Assembly (NCBI RefSeq): GCF_028683095.1
Contig: NZ_JAJUBC010000026.1
Coordinates: 18,742 to 82,741 of the forward strand
Source of the DNA: Enterovibrio gelatinilyticus
Lineage (GTDB): Bacteria; Pseudomonadota; Gammaproteobacteria; Enterobacterales; Vibrionaceae
Direction of reading: 5' to 3'
Length of the DNA stretch: 64,000 bases
Shown here piece after piece: positions 8,320-16,958 of the stretch. Every line of letters starts with the position of its first letter. Within the stretch, counting starts at the first letter, position 1. Both the position numbers and the translations under genes were made by a program. The notes beneath the pieces were generated by a model. The model was not told the origin of the DNA, did no database searches, and worked only from the letters and a program-made list of their open reading frames with translations.

Positions 8320-9531
8320 TTAGCTATTGGCACGTTTCACGACAACAGCCGTTCCCATGCCGCCACCGATACAGAGTGAAGCCACACCGTATGTGCCTTC
8401 GCGTTTTTCTAACTCGTGGATCAGTGATACCAAAATGCGGTTACCTGATGCACCGAGAGGGTGACCCAACGCAATTGCGCCACCATTTACATTCGCTTTC
8501 TCTAAAATGGCTTCTGGGCTGACGCTATGTGTATCAGCCAGTTGGTGAACAACACCTAGAGCCTGAGCCGCGAAGGCTTCGTTGAGTTCAAACAGATCCA
8601 TATCGGAAATCGATAGCTCGGCTTTTTTCAGAGCTTCGGTTACAGCACCCACTGGGCCTAAGCCCATAATTTTCGGATCTAACCCAACTTGCGCGTAGCT
8701 GGTAATTTCTGCCAATGGCGTTAGACCATGACGTTTGACCGCTGCTTCAGAAGCGACGATAACGGCACTAGCACCATCGTTCAGGCCTGATGCATTACCT
8801 GCAGTAACAGAGCCTTCGCGGTTAAATGCTGGGCGCAATTTGCCCAGACCTTCTTGCGTGCAGTCTGCTTTAGGGTATTCATCAGTATCAAAAGAAACAG
8901 TTTGGCGACGTTGCTTCACTTCAACAGGAACGATTTCATCTTTGAATCGACCCGCTTCGATTGCAGCAACGGCTTTCTGTTGGCTTTGTTGAGCGTAAGC
9001 GTCTTGTTGTTCGCGGCTTAAACCGACGAGTTCAGCAACATTTTCAGCGGTTACGCCCATGTGGAATTGGTTGTAAACATCGGTAAGACCATCGTTGATT
9101 AAAAGGTCTTTCAAACCGATATCACCCATTTTTTGGCCGCCGCGCAGAGAGCCTGACGCAGCGAATGGGATTTGAGACATGTTTTCAACGCCTGCAGCCA
9201 CAACGACGTCGGCATCACCACAACGGATGTGAGCAACTGCGTCCATAACTGCCTTCATGCCGCTTCCGCAAACCATGTTGATGGCATACGCTGGCACAGT
9301 TTCTGGCAAGCCTGCAAAAATAGCGGCTTGACGACCGATGCCCATGCCTTGGCCTGCACTAACAACATTACCAAGGATGACTTCATTGACAGCTTCAGGT
9401 GCAACATTGCCTGCTTCTAGCGCGCCTTTGATAGCGACGGCTGCAAGTTGGCCTGCTGCAGTATCTTTTAGTGAACCTGTGAATGCGCCAATCGCCGTGC
9501 GTTTGGCGGCAACGATATACACTTTTTCCAT
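8320..9531 (-). CDS. phaA: Acetyl-CoA C-acetyltransferase (beta-ketothiolase)
   Basis: PhaA condenses two acetyl-CoA to acetoacetyl-CoA, the first step toward polyhydroxybutyrate. From the ATG at 9531 (preceded by AGGAAAGAG) it is 403 residues. The thiolase catalytic residues are visible: nucleophile C88 in NMVCGSGMKAV, H357 in GGAIALGHPLGASG and C387 in SLCIGGGMG. The frame stays open upstream to 9672, but that extension resembles nothing in thiolases and overlaps phaB. It is the second gene of the pha operon. A role in fatty acid or acetoacetate breakdown is also possible, but the neighbours favour PHB synthesis. Confidence 0.95.
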   Translation of the reverse strand: MEKVYIVAAKRTAIGAFTGSLKDTAAGQLAAVAIKGALEAGNVAPEAVNEVILGNVVSAGQGMGIGRQAAIFAGLPETVPAYAINMVCGSGMKAVMDAVAHIRCGDADVVVAAGVENMSQIPFAASGSLRGGQKMGDIGLKDLLINDGLTDVYNQFHMGVTAENVAELVGLSREQQDAYAQQSQQKAVAAIEAGRFKDEIVPVEVKQRRQTVSFDTDEYPKADCTQEGLGKLRPAFNREGSVTAGNASGLNDGASAVIVASEAAVKRHGLTPLAEITSYAQVGLDPKIMGLGPVGAVTEALKKAELSISDMDLFELNEAFAAQALGVVHQLADTHSVSPEAILEKANVNGGAIALGHPLGASGNRILVSLIHELEKREGTYGVASLCIGGGMGTAVVVKRANS

Positions 9532-9580
9532 GTTAACTCTTTCCTTTTTTTTACACGTAACTCGTCTTGATGAACAAGAC

Positions 9581-10321
9581 TTAGTGCATGTACAAGCCGC
9601 CGTTGACGGACAGTGTTTCCCCGGTGATGTAAGCACCTGCATCACTTGCAAGATATGCGACTGCTTCCGCAATCTCTTCTGGGCGAGCCAGACGCTTCAT
9701 CGGAATCTCACTTTTGATAGACTCCAGCACTTCTTCGCGCATGGCTTCTACCATTGGGGTTGCTGTGTAACCAGGAGCGACAACGTTTGCCGTTACGCCA
9801 TAACGCGCACCTTCCATTGCTAACGCTTTGGTGAAACCAATCATGCCTGCTTTGGCAGCAGAGTAGTTAGTTTGACCAAATTGACCTTTCAGTCCGTTAA
9901 CTGAGGAGATGTTGACGACGCGACAACCGCCTTTCTCGCACATGGCAGCAAAAAGAGGTTGAGTAACATTGAACAGACTGTTCAGGTTAGTGTCGATGAC
10001 TGACTGCCAGTTTTCCGCAGCCATTTTCTTGAAAAGACCATCTCGAGTAATACCCGCGTTGTTAACGACAACATCGATGGTCCCTTCTTCTGACAAAAGG
10101 GTAGGAAGACGTTCTGCACATTCAGCAGTGTTGGTAACGTCTAATTCGAAAAGGCGCACTTGATCTGATGTGAATTTTTTCTCATCAAACCATTGCTCGG
10201 CACATTGTAGATTTCCCGTGAAGTAAGTGGCAATTACACGATAGCCCTCACCTACTAGTTTCTCTGTGATCGCTGAGCCGATACCACCTTTTGAACCGGT
10301 GATTAGCGCGAGTTTCTTCAT
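9581..10321 (-). CDS. phaB: Acetoacetyl-CoA reductase (NADPH)
   Basis: PhaB reduces acetoacetyl-CoA to (R)-3-hydroxybutyryl-CoA. This 246-residue short-chain dehydrogenase has the Rossmann motif TGSKGGIGSA (residues 8-17), NNAG (87-90) and the catalytic S140, Y153 and K157 (YSAAKAG). The ATG at 10321 is preceded by GGAG; the upstream in-frame ATGs at 10333, 10375 and 10399 are not supported by the family. It is the first gene of the pha operon, so the operon promoter should lie in the 550-bp gap upstream. Confidence 0.95.
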   Translation of the reverse strand: MKKLALITGSKGGIGSAITEKLVGEGYRVIATYFTGNLQCAEQWFDEKKFTSDQVRLFELDVTNTAECAERLPTLLSEEGTIDVVVNNAGITRDGLFKKMAAENWQSVIDTNLNSLFNVTQPLFAAMCEKGGCRVVNISSVNGLKGQFGQTNYSAAKAGMIGFTKALAMEGARYGVTANVVAPGYTATPMVEAMREEVLESIKSEIPMKRLARPEEIAEAVAYLASDAGAYITGETLSVNGGLYMH

Positions 10322-10871
10322 TGGTGACTCCATTCTTAACAACAAGCAATTTAAATATGACCCCTGTAACTGCATTTGGAAGTCCAAAAATACAGGCACC
10401 GTTAATTTTTTAGTATTAGCGCGTAAGGGTTGAGGCTAGGGAAACTCAACTAGTCTCGGTAGAACATTAATTTATTATTATGATGGTTTTATGACCACTG
10501 GGTTCAAAGATATACAATCTTTTGAGTAAGGCAAAACGAATAGAGGGAGAATTGCAGAAACAAGATCTAGATCCACAATAAAGCGCCAAAAGTTAACGTG
10601 GTGTTAATTTTCGGTTTATTGGTTGATCGTGTTTAAATTAAATTTGAAAAATACACTTTTTTTTGGTTGGAGCGCATTAGTATTCAGCTGTTCAATTAAT
10701 CGCCGAGACTGTTTAAAACAAAAGCAGTTCAAGTTAAGAAAGAAAGTCACTAATGCGCAAGTTTAATATCGGGATTATCGACTGAAGTCTCAGCTTTAAA
10801 AAGGGTATTGTACGGTAAGGTGGTTACGTAACATGGTGAAATGAATGAAAAATTAAGGCATCAAAATGGTG
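10322..10871. other. Intergenic region upstream of the pha operon
   Basis: This gap of about 550 bp separates phaB from the 3' end of csdE, both on the minus strand. No coding frame of convincing composition is seen on either strand. It is AT-rich with T- and A-runs and must hold the phaB promoter, but no clear -35/-10 pair, operator or RNA structure could be assigned by eye. Confidence 0.5.
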
Positions 10872-11294
10872 CTAAATGTGCTTTATCTGGTCAATAATTG
10901 CTCGAATTCCATTATTTCGAGAGGGGCTGAGATGATCAAGTAAATACATTTCTTCAAAGTATTTTTCGAAATTAAATGCCATTAACTCTTCATGTGTTTT
11001 TCCCTCTGAAGCAGCCAATATTAACGCTAACAATCCTTTAACAATGCGTGCATCTGAATCTGCTGCAAACTGGTAAGAGTTGTTGTTATTTTTCCAAATT
11101 AGCCACACATTACTTTCGCAACCAGAGATTGAAACACTTTTAGATTTTAAGTGGTCTTCCAGGCTTGGAAGCCGCTTGCCAAGCTGAATAATGAGACGAT
11201 ACTTATCCTCCCAGCCACGGCAATTTTTCATGCTATCAATAATGTTTGCTGTGGTAATTTCAGTACCAAAAGGGTGTGCTGGAAAATTAGTCAT
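10872..11294 (-). CDS. csdE: Cysteine desulfuration protein, SufE/CsdE family
   Basis: CsdE accepts sulfur from the cysteine desulfurase CsdA and passes it on, for example toward the CsdL/TcdA branch. The protein is 140 residues, of normal length. The persulfide-carrying cysteine is visible in SISGCESNVWLIW (C59), after the family motif YRLIIQLGKRLPSL. It follows csdA by 15 bp on the same strand, so the pair is one operon. The ancestral neighbour tcdA lies 5 kb further on, beyond the pha operon. Confidence 0.93.
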   Translation of the reverse strand: MTNFPAHPFGTEITTANIIDSMKNCRGWEDKYRLIIQLGKRLPSLEDHLKSKSVSISGCESNVWLIWKNNNNSYQFAADSDARIVKGLLALILAASEGKTHEELMAFNFEKYFEEMYLLDHLSPSRNNGIRAIIDQIKHI

Positions 11295-11309
11295 AATCTT
11301 TGTTCTTTC

Positions 11310-12533
11310 TCAAAGTAAGTCACAGGCTTTTTTTATGGCTGCAATGCAGCGCTCGATTTCATCGGCAGTATTATACAAAGCGATTGAGATGCGCACACAG
11401 CCATTTAGGCGGAGTGCATTCATCAGCGGATGCGCACAGTGTTGCCCTGAACGCACTGCAATGCCTTGTTGATCGAGTAAGGTCGCGATATCTGAGTTGT
11501 GTACGCCGTCAACGTGAAATGCCACCACACTAGCGCCTTGTTGCAATCCAATGAGCGACAGATCCTCGATGTCTTTGATGCCATCAATCAACTGTGACTG
11601 AAGTGAGGCTATGTGCTGTTCTGCGCCCTTACGATCAAGATTGTTGAACCAGTTTATCGCTTCTGCCAGCGCGAGCGCACCTGCGACATTGGGCGTACCA
11701 GCTTCAAACTTGGCAGGTGACGTCACATAAGTGGTTCCATCGAACGACACATTTTCGACCATTTTTCCGCCCCCGTGCCATGGAGGCATGGCTTCGAGTA
11801 GGGCGGGTTTGCCATACAGTGCGCCAATGCCCGCTGGCGCAAAGAGTTTGTGGCCTGAAAAGACATAGAAATCTGCATTCAGCGTATTGACGCAAACTTG
11901 TTCATGCACCACTGCCTGTGCACCATCAACGACCACAACGGCACCGTTGGCATGAGCTTTGTCAATGATGTTTTCGATAGGGTTGCGTGTGCCGGTGACG
12001 TTGCTGACATGTGCAACGGCAATGATCTTTGTCTTATGATTAAGCAGTGTGTCAAACGCTGATAGGTCGAGTTGGCAGGTCTCGGGGTCGACTGGCCATT
12101 TTACCACCTTTGCGCCCGTCTGCTCCGCGACCATTTGCCAAGGAACAATATTTGCGTGGTGTTCCATTTCGCTGACAAGAATCTCGTCGCCTGCTTGGAG
12201 CGTTTGTCTGGCATAGCTTTGGGCAATGAGATTGAGCGCTTCTGTTGCTCCGCGCGTCCAAACAATGCCCTTCACTGACGCACCAATAAAATCAGCAACA
12301 GTTTGTCTCGCCGTTTCAAAACGTTGTGTTGCTGACGCTGTTAACGAATGCGATCCACGATGAACATTTGCGTTTGCGCCTGAATAATAATCATTGATGC
12401 ATTGGATGACGGACAAGGGTTTCTGTGAAGTGGCTGCACTGTCGAGATATACCAATGGTTGTCCATGGATGCGCTGCTCTAGCGATGGGAAGTCGCGGCG
12501 AATGGCATCAACATCAAAAGGTTGGGTCATCAT
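11310..12533 (-). CDS. csdA: Cysteine desulfurase CsdA (class V aminotransferase fold)
   Basis: CsdA removes sulfur from cysteine to form a protein persulfide with alanine release, feeding CsdE. From the twin ATGs at 12533/12530 it is 407-408 residues. The group II (SufS-like) features are the N-terminal YLDSAATSQKP, the PLP lysine in FYVFSGHKLFAPAGIG and the active-site cysteine in VRSGQHCAHPLM. An upstream extension to 12602 is open but unlike the family. Downstream csdE is in the same operon. The gcvB RNA gene lies upstream on the same strand and ends at a strong terminator, so csdA needs its own promoter between 12534 and 12711. Confidence 0.94.
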   Translation of the reverse strand: MMTQPFDVDAIRRDFPSLEQRIHGQPLVYLDSAATSQKPLSVIQCINDYYSGANANVHRGSHSLTASATQRFETARQTVADFIGASVKGIVWTRGATEALNLIAQSYARQTLQAGDEILVSEMEHHANIVPWQMVAEQTGAKVVKWPVDPETCQLDLSAFDTLLNHKTKIIAVAHVSNVTGTRNPIENIIDKAHANGAVVVVDGAQAVVHEQVCVNTLNADFYVFSGHKLFAPAGIGALYGKPALLEAMPPWHGGGKMVENVSFDGTTYVTSPAKFEAGTPNVAGALALAEAINWFNNLDRKGAEQHIASLQSQLIDGIKDIEDLSLIGLQQGASVVAFHVDGVHNSDIATLLDQQGIAVRSGQHCAHPLMNALRLNGCVRISIALYNTADEIERCIAAIKKACDLL

Positions 12534-12711
12534 TATTTGGGCGTCATATTGTCGAGTTTGTTGTCGGGTAGGAATGATCGCTTTTCTGTCACATGAACTC
12601 AAGTGAAAGTGCGTACGCTAACAATCTGGATTAATCTGGACTCGACGCAGGTCTTTAGCGCTGAGACTTGCCATTGAAAGGCGGATAGCGAGTATTTGAT
12701 AAACCATGGGC

Positions 12712-12742
12712 AAAAAAAAGCACCGAGTTAAATACTCAGTGC
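12712..12742 (-). terminator. Intrinsic terminator of gcvB
   Basis: On the minus strand the stem GCACTGAGT/ACTCGGTGC (12742-12734 with 12728-12720, one G-U pair, five-base loop) is followed by eight U. This matches the usual GcvB terminator. Confidence 0.92.
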
Positions 12743-12879
12743 GACGATAATCTAGTTGATAGATCAAGGTGAAAATACGGCAAGATGTTATTGCCGAGAC
12801 TCGGCTGAGGCCGAAATATGCAAACACAACATCGCAACCATAGTATTGAACGAACGTAGGGAGCGTTAATCCTAGGCGC
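12712..12879 (-). ncRNA. gcvB: GcvB small regulatory RNA
   Basis: GcvB is an Hfq-dependent antisense RNA repressing amino-acid and peptide transporters; it is normally transcribed divergently from gcvA, as here. Reading the minus strand, the GU-rich R1-type seed GGTTGCGATGTTGTGTTTGC lies at about 12821-12840 and closely resembles the enterobacterial one. It is followed by a stable hairpin near 12797-12813 and the 3' intrinsic terminator. A -10 TATAGT at 12891-12886 predicts a 5' end near 12879, giving about 168 nt, somewhat shorter than in E. coli, so the true 5' end may lie further upstream. GcvA is expected to activate it. Confidence 0.87.
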
Positions 12880-12967
12880 GGCTGCACTATAGGTTTTATG
12901 GGGTGACAGAACAACGGACATTTTGTAATGTAGTGCATTAGAAAAACTTATCAATTTAGGGCGAAAA

Positions 12968-13873
12968 ATGGCCAGACGTTTACCCCCTTTAAATGCATTG
13001 CGTGTGTTTGAAGCAGCAGCGAGGCACTTAAGCTTCACTCGTGCAGCGGAAGAGTTGTTTGTTACGCAAGCTGCTGTTAGTCATCAGATAAAATCATTAG
13101 AAGAGTTTCTTGGACTCAAACTTTTCCGACGACGTAACCGCTCTTTATTGTTAACGGAGGAAGGGCAGAGCTATTTTCTCGACATAAAAGATATTTTTGT
13201 GTCTCTGGCCGATGCGACTGACCGAGTGTTGGAGCGAGGAGCCAAAGGAGCCTTGACCATCAGCTTACCACCGAGCTTTGCTATTCAATGGTTGGTGCCG
13301 CGTCTATCGGATTTTAATCAAGCACACCCTGAAATTGATGTTCGGATCAAAGCTGTCGATATGGAGGACGGCTCGCTCACTGATGATGTAGATGTCGCCA
13401 TCTATTATGGACGAGGAAATTGGCCAGGATTACGTTGTGATGAACTGTATCCTGAGTTTCTTCTGCCGGTGTGCAGCCCAACCGTCTTTCATAGTGACAA
13501 ACCACTAAATACACTTGCCGATCTTAAACATCACACCTTGCTTCACGACCGTTCACGACGAGATTGGACGACATACGCTAAACACTATCAGATTGCGGAT
13601 ATTAACCTTAACTATGGGCCTATTTTTAGTCACTCGGCCATGGTGCTTCAGGCAGCGGCGCTTGGTCAGGGGATTGCGTTAAGTAATAACGTGCTGGCTC
13701 AGCCTGAACTTGAGTCAGGACGGTTGGTGTGTCCGTTTGAACATTTTCTAATGAGTAAAAACGCCTTTTATTTGGTGAGTCAGCAAAAGGATGCTGATTC
13801 GGGGCGCATAACCGCGTTTCGTGATTGGGTGCTCGCCAAAGCCGCCGCTGAACAGGAGCAAATTTCGGCATGA
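12968..13873 (+). CDS. gcvA: Glycine cleavage system transcriptional regulator GcvA
   Basis: GcvA is a LysR-family regulator of the glycine cleavage operon and activator of gcvB. The 301-residue protein starts MARRLPPLNALRVFEAAARH, the characteristic GcvA N-terminus, with the helix-turn-helix around TRAAEELFVTQAAVSHQIKS (residues 24-43) and a C-terminal effector domain with SLPPSFAIQWLVPRL. It is divergent from the GcvB RNA, sharing an intergenic control region of about 90 bp (12880-12967). Its stop overlaps the start of the next gene by four bases (ATGA), so gcvA, the hydrolase and ygdD are probably one transcript. Confidence 0.95.
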   Translation: MARRLPPLNALRVFEAAARHLSFTRAAEELFVTQAAVSHQIKSLEEFLGLKLFRRRNRSLLLTEEGQSYFLDIKDIFVSLADATDRVLERGAKGALTISLPPSFAIQWLVPRLSDFNQAHPEIDVRIKAVDMEDGSLTDDVDVAIYYGRGNWPGLRCDELYPEFLLPVCSPTVFHSDKPLNTLADLKHHTLLHDRSRRDWTTYAKHYQIADINLNYGPIFSHSAMVLQAAALGQGIALSNNVLAQPELESGRLVCPFEHFLMSKNAFYLVSQQKDADSGRITAFRDWVLAKAAAEQEQISA

Positions 13874-14487
13874 ATAATATCATTGTTGATGGCCCGGAGA
13901 AGGCTGACGTCACGTTCATCTTTGCGCATGGTGCGGGTGCTGATATGCATCATGAGTTTATGGAGGCAGTGGCAAAGCAAGTCGCCAATCACGGAATTCG
14001 TGTCGTGAGGTTTAATTTCCCCTATATGATCAAACGGGCTGAAGACGGAAAACGAAGACCACCAGATCGCGCCCCGAAATTGCTTGAAGCATTCACTGAA
14101 GTGGTTGAGCGTTTTGGGCGTGGTAAAACAATCATTGGTGGAAAGTCTATGGGGGGGCGTATGGCAAGCCACCTAGAAACTCTCAATATTCAAGGCATTG
14201 TTTGTCTAGGCTTTCCGTTTCACCCGCCTGGTAAGCCAGAGAAAGACAAAGGTGAGCACTTAGCGGACATGGTCAAACCGACGCTAATTTTGCAAGGAGA
14301 GCGTGATACGTTTGGTAACCGTGACGAACTAGCATGCTACCCATTTTCAGATGCTATTAGGCTCACGTTCGTGCCCGATGGCGATCACAGCTTTAAGCCA
14401 CGAAAAGCATCAGGCCACACAGAGACGGGTAATCGTCAACTTGCTGCAGAGCATATTGTTAGCTTTGTGCGAGAGGTATGCCAATGA
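13870..14487 (+). CDS. Alpha/beta-fold hydrolase, Tex30/KANL3-like
   Basis: A 205-residue alpha/beta hydrolase. The N-terminal part has FIFAHGAGADMHHEFM (oxyanion-hole HGAGA), the nucleophile elbow is GGKSMGGRMA (S93), and likely acid and base are D146 (LQGERDTFG) and H173 (PDGDHSF). The set resembles the Tex30/KANL3-like family, whose bacterial members have no settled substrate. It overlaps the end of gcvA by four bases and the start of ygdD by four bases, indicating translational coupling within one operon. It is absent from this position in E. coli, where ygdD follows gcvA directly. The reaction is unknown. Confidence 0.82.
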   Translation: MNNIIVDGPEKADVTFIFAHGAGADMHHEFMEAVAKQVANHGIRVVRFNFPYMIKRAEDGKRRPPDRAPKLLEAFTEVVERFGRGKTIIGGKSMGGRMASHLETLNIQGIVCLGFPFHPPGKPEKDKGEHLADMVKPTLILQGERDTFGNRDELACYPFSDAIRLTFVPDGDHSFKPRKASGHTETGNRQLAAEHIVSFVREVCQ

Positions 14488-14861
14488 AGGGGAATCAGCT
14501 AGCGGCGTTAGGCTGTGTGTTGGCAGGTGTAGCGGTGGCATTGGGAGCCTTTGCCGCCCATGGGTTAAAATCACATGTCACACCGTATGCGCTCTCCATT
14601 ATTGAAAAAGGCGTGCAATATCAGTTTTGGCACTCACTGGCGCTTATTGCTATTGGGCTTTGGTTGTATGTTTCCCCTCAGCGCTTATTGAAACTGGCGG
14701 GTGGATTTATCGCATTTGGGATCCTTTGTTTCAGTGGCAGTTTGTATGGTCTAGCACTGACGGATTGGCGTTGGCTCTGGCCTGTTACACCGATTGGCGG
14801 GTTGAGTTTTTTGCTGGGCTGGGGGATGGCAGCTTGGTCATTGTGGCGAAGAGTGAGTTAG
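14484..14861 (+). CDS. ygdD: DUF423 inner-membrane protein YgdD
   Basis: A 125-residue hydrophobic protein of the DUF423 family with about four membrane helices. The conserved family stretch ALGAFAAHGLK is near residues 19-29, followed by the YQFWHSLALI segment. The ATG at 14484 is preferred over one six bases upstream; it overlaps the preceding hydrolase stop (ATGA). Function is unknown. The order gcvA-ygdD-rlmM is conserved in enterobacteria and Vibrio. Confidence 0.9.
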   Translation: MKGNQLAALGCVLAGVAVALGAFAAHGLKSHVTPYALSIIEKGVQYQFWHSLALIAIGLWLYVSPQRLLKLAGGFIAFGILCFSGSLYGLALTDWRWLWPVTPIGGLSFLLGWGMAAWSLWRRVS

Positions 14862-14929
14862 GTGCGCTGAATCACGTTTTCTGAGGTATAATTGCGCGTT
14901 ATTTTTACCACGGCATCTAAAGGCATCGT

Positions 14930-15997
14930 GTGAATCAGATTTTATTGTATTGCCGTCAAGGCTTTGAAAAAGAATGTGCGGGTGAGATTCAAGATAAAGC
15001 AACTTCTGTAGAAGTCTACGGTTTCCCTCGCGTCGTAAAAAACGCTGGGTATGTGTTGTTTGAATGCTACCAGCAAGGCGATGCAGAGAAACTGCTTCAA
15101 ATGCTTCCTCTTAAATCGCTTATTTTTGCGCGTCAGATGGTTGCCGTTGTTGAACAGCTCTCCGATCTTGACCCTGGTGATCGTATTTCACCGATTCTTG
15201 CTCTCGGTGGTGAATTACCGAAGTGTGGTGATCTGCGTGTTGAGACGCCGGACACGAATGAAGGTAAAGATCTTCTTAAATTCTGTCGTAAGTTTACTGT
15301 GCCGCTTCGCCAAGCATTGCGTAAACGCGGCGTGTTGCTAGCCAAAGAAAACCCGAAACAACCTGTTTTGCATGTGTACTTCACTGCGCCAGGTTGCTGC
15401 TATGTGGGCTATTCGCTAAGTAACAACAACTCGCCACATTATATGGGTATTCACCGTCTGAAATTCCCAGCGGAAGCGCCAAGTCGTTCGACACTGAAGT
15501 TGGAAGAAGCTTTTCATGCGTTTATTCCTCGTGATGAGTGGGATGAACGGATTGCACCGGGAATGCGTGCAGTCGATCTTGGGGCATGTCCGGGAGGCTG
15601 GACTTATCAGCTGGTGAAGCGATCCATGTTTGTTCACGCAGTCGATAACGGTGCAATGGCTGAAAGCTTGATGGAAACGGGTCAAGTGAAGTACCACGCA
15701 GCTGATGGCTTTAAGTTCGAACCGCCGCGTAAGAACATCACTTGGTTAGTGTGCGATATGATTGAAAAGCCATACCGCGTTGCACAACTGATGGGTGAAT
15801 GGATCATTGAACGATGGGCGGTTGAGGCGATGTTCAATCTGAAGTTGCCAATGAACCGTCGATACGAACAGGTGAAAGAAGACATCGATAACTTGAAAAA
15901 GTTTTTGATTGAGAACGGTGTGAAGTTTGAAATCCAAGCTAAACATTTGTATCACGACCGTGAAGAAGTGACGGTACACCTTCGTCGCCTGAACTAA
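14930..15997 (+). CDS. rlmM: 23S rRNA 2'-O-ribose C2498 methyltransferase
   Basis: RlmM methylates the 2'-OH of C2498 in 23S rRNA with S-adenosylmethionine. The 355-residue protein has the N-terminal THUMP-like part beginning [20 protein letters not shown] and a C-terminal Rossmann methyltransferase domain with [15 protein letters not shown] (about residues 220-234) and [10 protein letters not shown]. It starts with GTG at 14930. It is the last gene of the gcvA-side cluster, and a strong terminator follows. Confidence 0.95.
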   Translation: MNQILLYCRQGFEKECAGEIQDKATSVEVYGFPRVVKNAGYVLFECYQQGDAEKLLQMLPLKSLIFARQMVAVVEQLSDLDPGDRISPILALGGELPKCGDLRVETPDTNEGKDLLKFCRKFTVPLRQALRKRGVLLAKENPKQPVLHVYFTAPGCCYVGYSLSNNNSPHYMGIHRLKFPAEAPSRSTLKLEEAFHAFIPRDEWDERIAPGMRAVDLGACPGGWTYQLVKRSMFVHAVDNGAMAESLMETGQVKYHAADGFKFEPPRKNITWLVCDMIEKPYRVAQLMGEWIIERWAVEAMFNLKLPMNRRYEQVKEDIDNLKKFLIENGVKFEIQAKHLYHDREEVTVHLRRLN

Positions 15998-16020
15998 GGT
16001 TTCTGGCGAAAGTGAATAAT

Positions 16021-16052
16021 AAAAAACGGCAGCCCAAGGGCTGCCGTTTTTT
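16021..16052. terminator. Bidirectional terminator between rlmM and xni
   Basis: Perfect 9-bp stem CGGCAGCCC/GGGCTGCCG (16027-16035 with 16038-16046) with an A-run before and T-run after, between convergent genes. Confidence 0.9.
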
Positions 16053-16098
16053 ATTGTCTGGCGTAAATCAGTCGGGCTATTGACGATTGACCACTTCG

Positions 16099-16884
16099 TT
16101 ATTGCTCGGTTTTTGCGTTTGGCATGTAGCGAATATCTTGAAGGTTGAAACCCAGCGCAATATCAGTTTTTAGCGTGGCGACTTGTTTGCAACGTTGTGC
16201 GAGTTCTTGATTGCCCTCTAGCTTTTTCTGCCATTTTGGCTCAATGTCATCGGCGGCAAAAATGTGCGCTAAGGTGGTGTAACGCTGCAACAAGGTAGCA
16301 GCCGTTTTTGGACCAATACCTGGCACGCCGGATACACCACTTGAACTGATCCCTACCAAGCCCCAATAGTCGACTAATTGTGTCGGCAAGACTGCGAATT
16401 CTTTTTCAATAAAGGGGCTATCTAGCCAGCGTTGTTGGAAGTAATCGCGAATACGTAGCGTCGGCTGAAGGAGCTGACAATAGCCTTTATCTGTAGAAAC
16501 AACGGTCACTTGCCCGTTTTTGCTAGCAACTTTCACTGCCAAAGTTGCGATCATGTCATCAGCTTCATCGCCGGAAGACAGCAGTGAGTCGATGCCCATG
16601 TCCCAGAACGCATCTTGAATGATGCTTAGCCCGTCGTGAAGCGGCTCGGGCATGGGTTTGCGGCCTTGCTTATATTCAGGGATTAACTCCGCACGCCAAC
16701 CTCTGTCTTGTTCTGTGTGGTCAAACACCGCCACCATGTGGGTTGGATCTGAAGAGCGAATGATTTTGTTCAGAGCTCGACAACACACTTGTGCCGTTGA
16801 GGCAATATCATCAGGGTTTGGCTGGGCAGCGTGAACCCGACGAATGAGGTTCATGGCATCAATGATGACAAGATGAATAGACAT
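16099..16884 (-). CDS. xni: Flap endonuclease Xni (ExoIX)
   Basis: Xni is a FEN-family nuclease related to the 5'-nuclease domain of DNA polymerase I. From the ATG at 16884 it is 261 residues. Visible motifs are IIDAMNLIRR at the N-terminus, the metal-binding SSGDEADDMIA, VVSTDKGYCQLL and the helix-three-turn-helix GVPGIGPKTAATLLQ. An in-frame ATG at 16923 would lie inside the ppnN terminator hairpin and is rejected. It lies downstream of ppnN on the same strand but behind a terminator. Confidence 0.94.
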   Translation of the reverse strand: MSIHLVIIDAMNLIRRVHAAQPNPDDIASTAQVCCRALNKIIRSSDPTHMVAVFDHTEQDRGWRAELIPEYKQGRKPMPEPLHDGLSIIQDAFWDMGIDSLLSSGDEADDMIATLAVKVASKNGQVTVVSTDKGYCQLLQPTLRIRDYFQQRWLDSPFIEKEFAVLPTQLVDYWGLVGISSSGVSGVPGIGPKTAATLLQRYTTLAHIFAADDIEPKWQKKLEGNQELAQRCKQVATLKTDIALGFNLQDIRYMPNAKTEQ

Positions 16885-16900
16885 GAGGTGTCCGCTAAAT

Positions 16901-16922
16901 AAAAAATGGCCCGATAGGGCCA
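16901..16922 (-). terminator. Terminator of ppnN
   Basis: On the minus strand TGGCCC/GGGCCA (16922-16917 with 16912-16907) is followed by a run of six U. It separates ppnN from xni. Confidence 0.8.
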
Positions 16923-16958
16923 TTCTAATTACTTGAGAGATAAATGAAAGGCTAACTG

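Noticed and set aside
733..10321. Inserted blocks as a genomic island with integrase or attachment sites
   Set aside because: No integrase, tRNA gene or flanking direct repeat is seen; base use looks like the neighbours by eye.
12618..13038. Two overlapping minus-strand frames of 100-106 residues upstream of gcvA
   Set aside because: They cross the gcvB RNA and its terminator and run into gcvA; composition is not protein-like.
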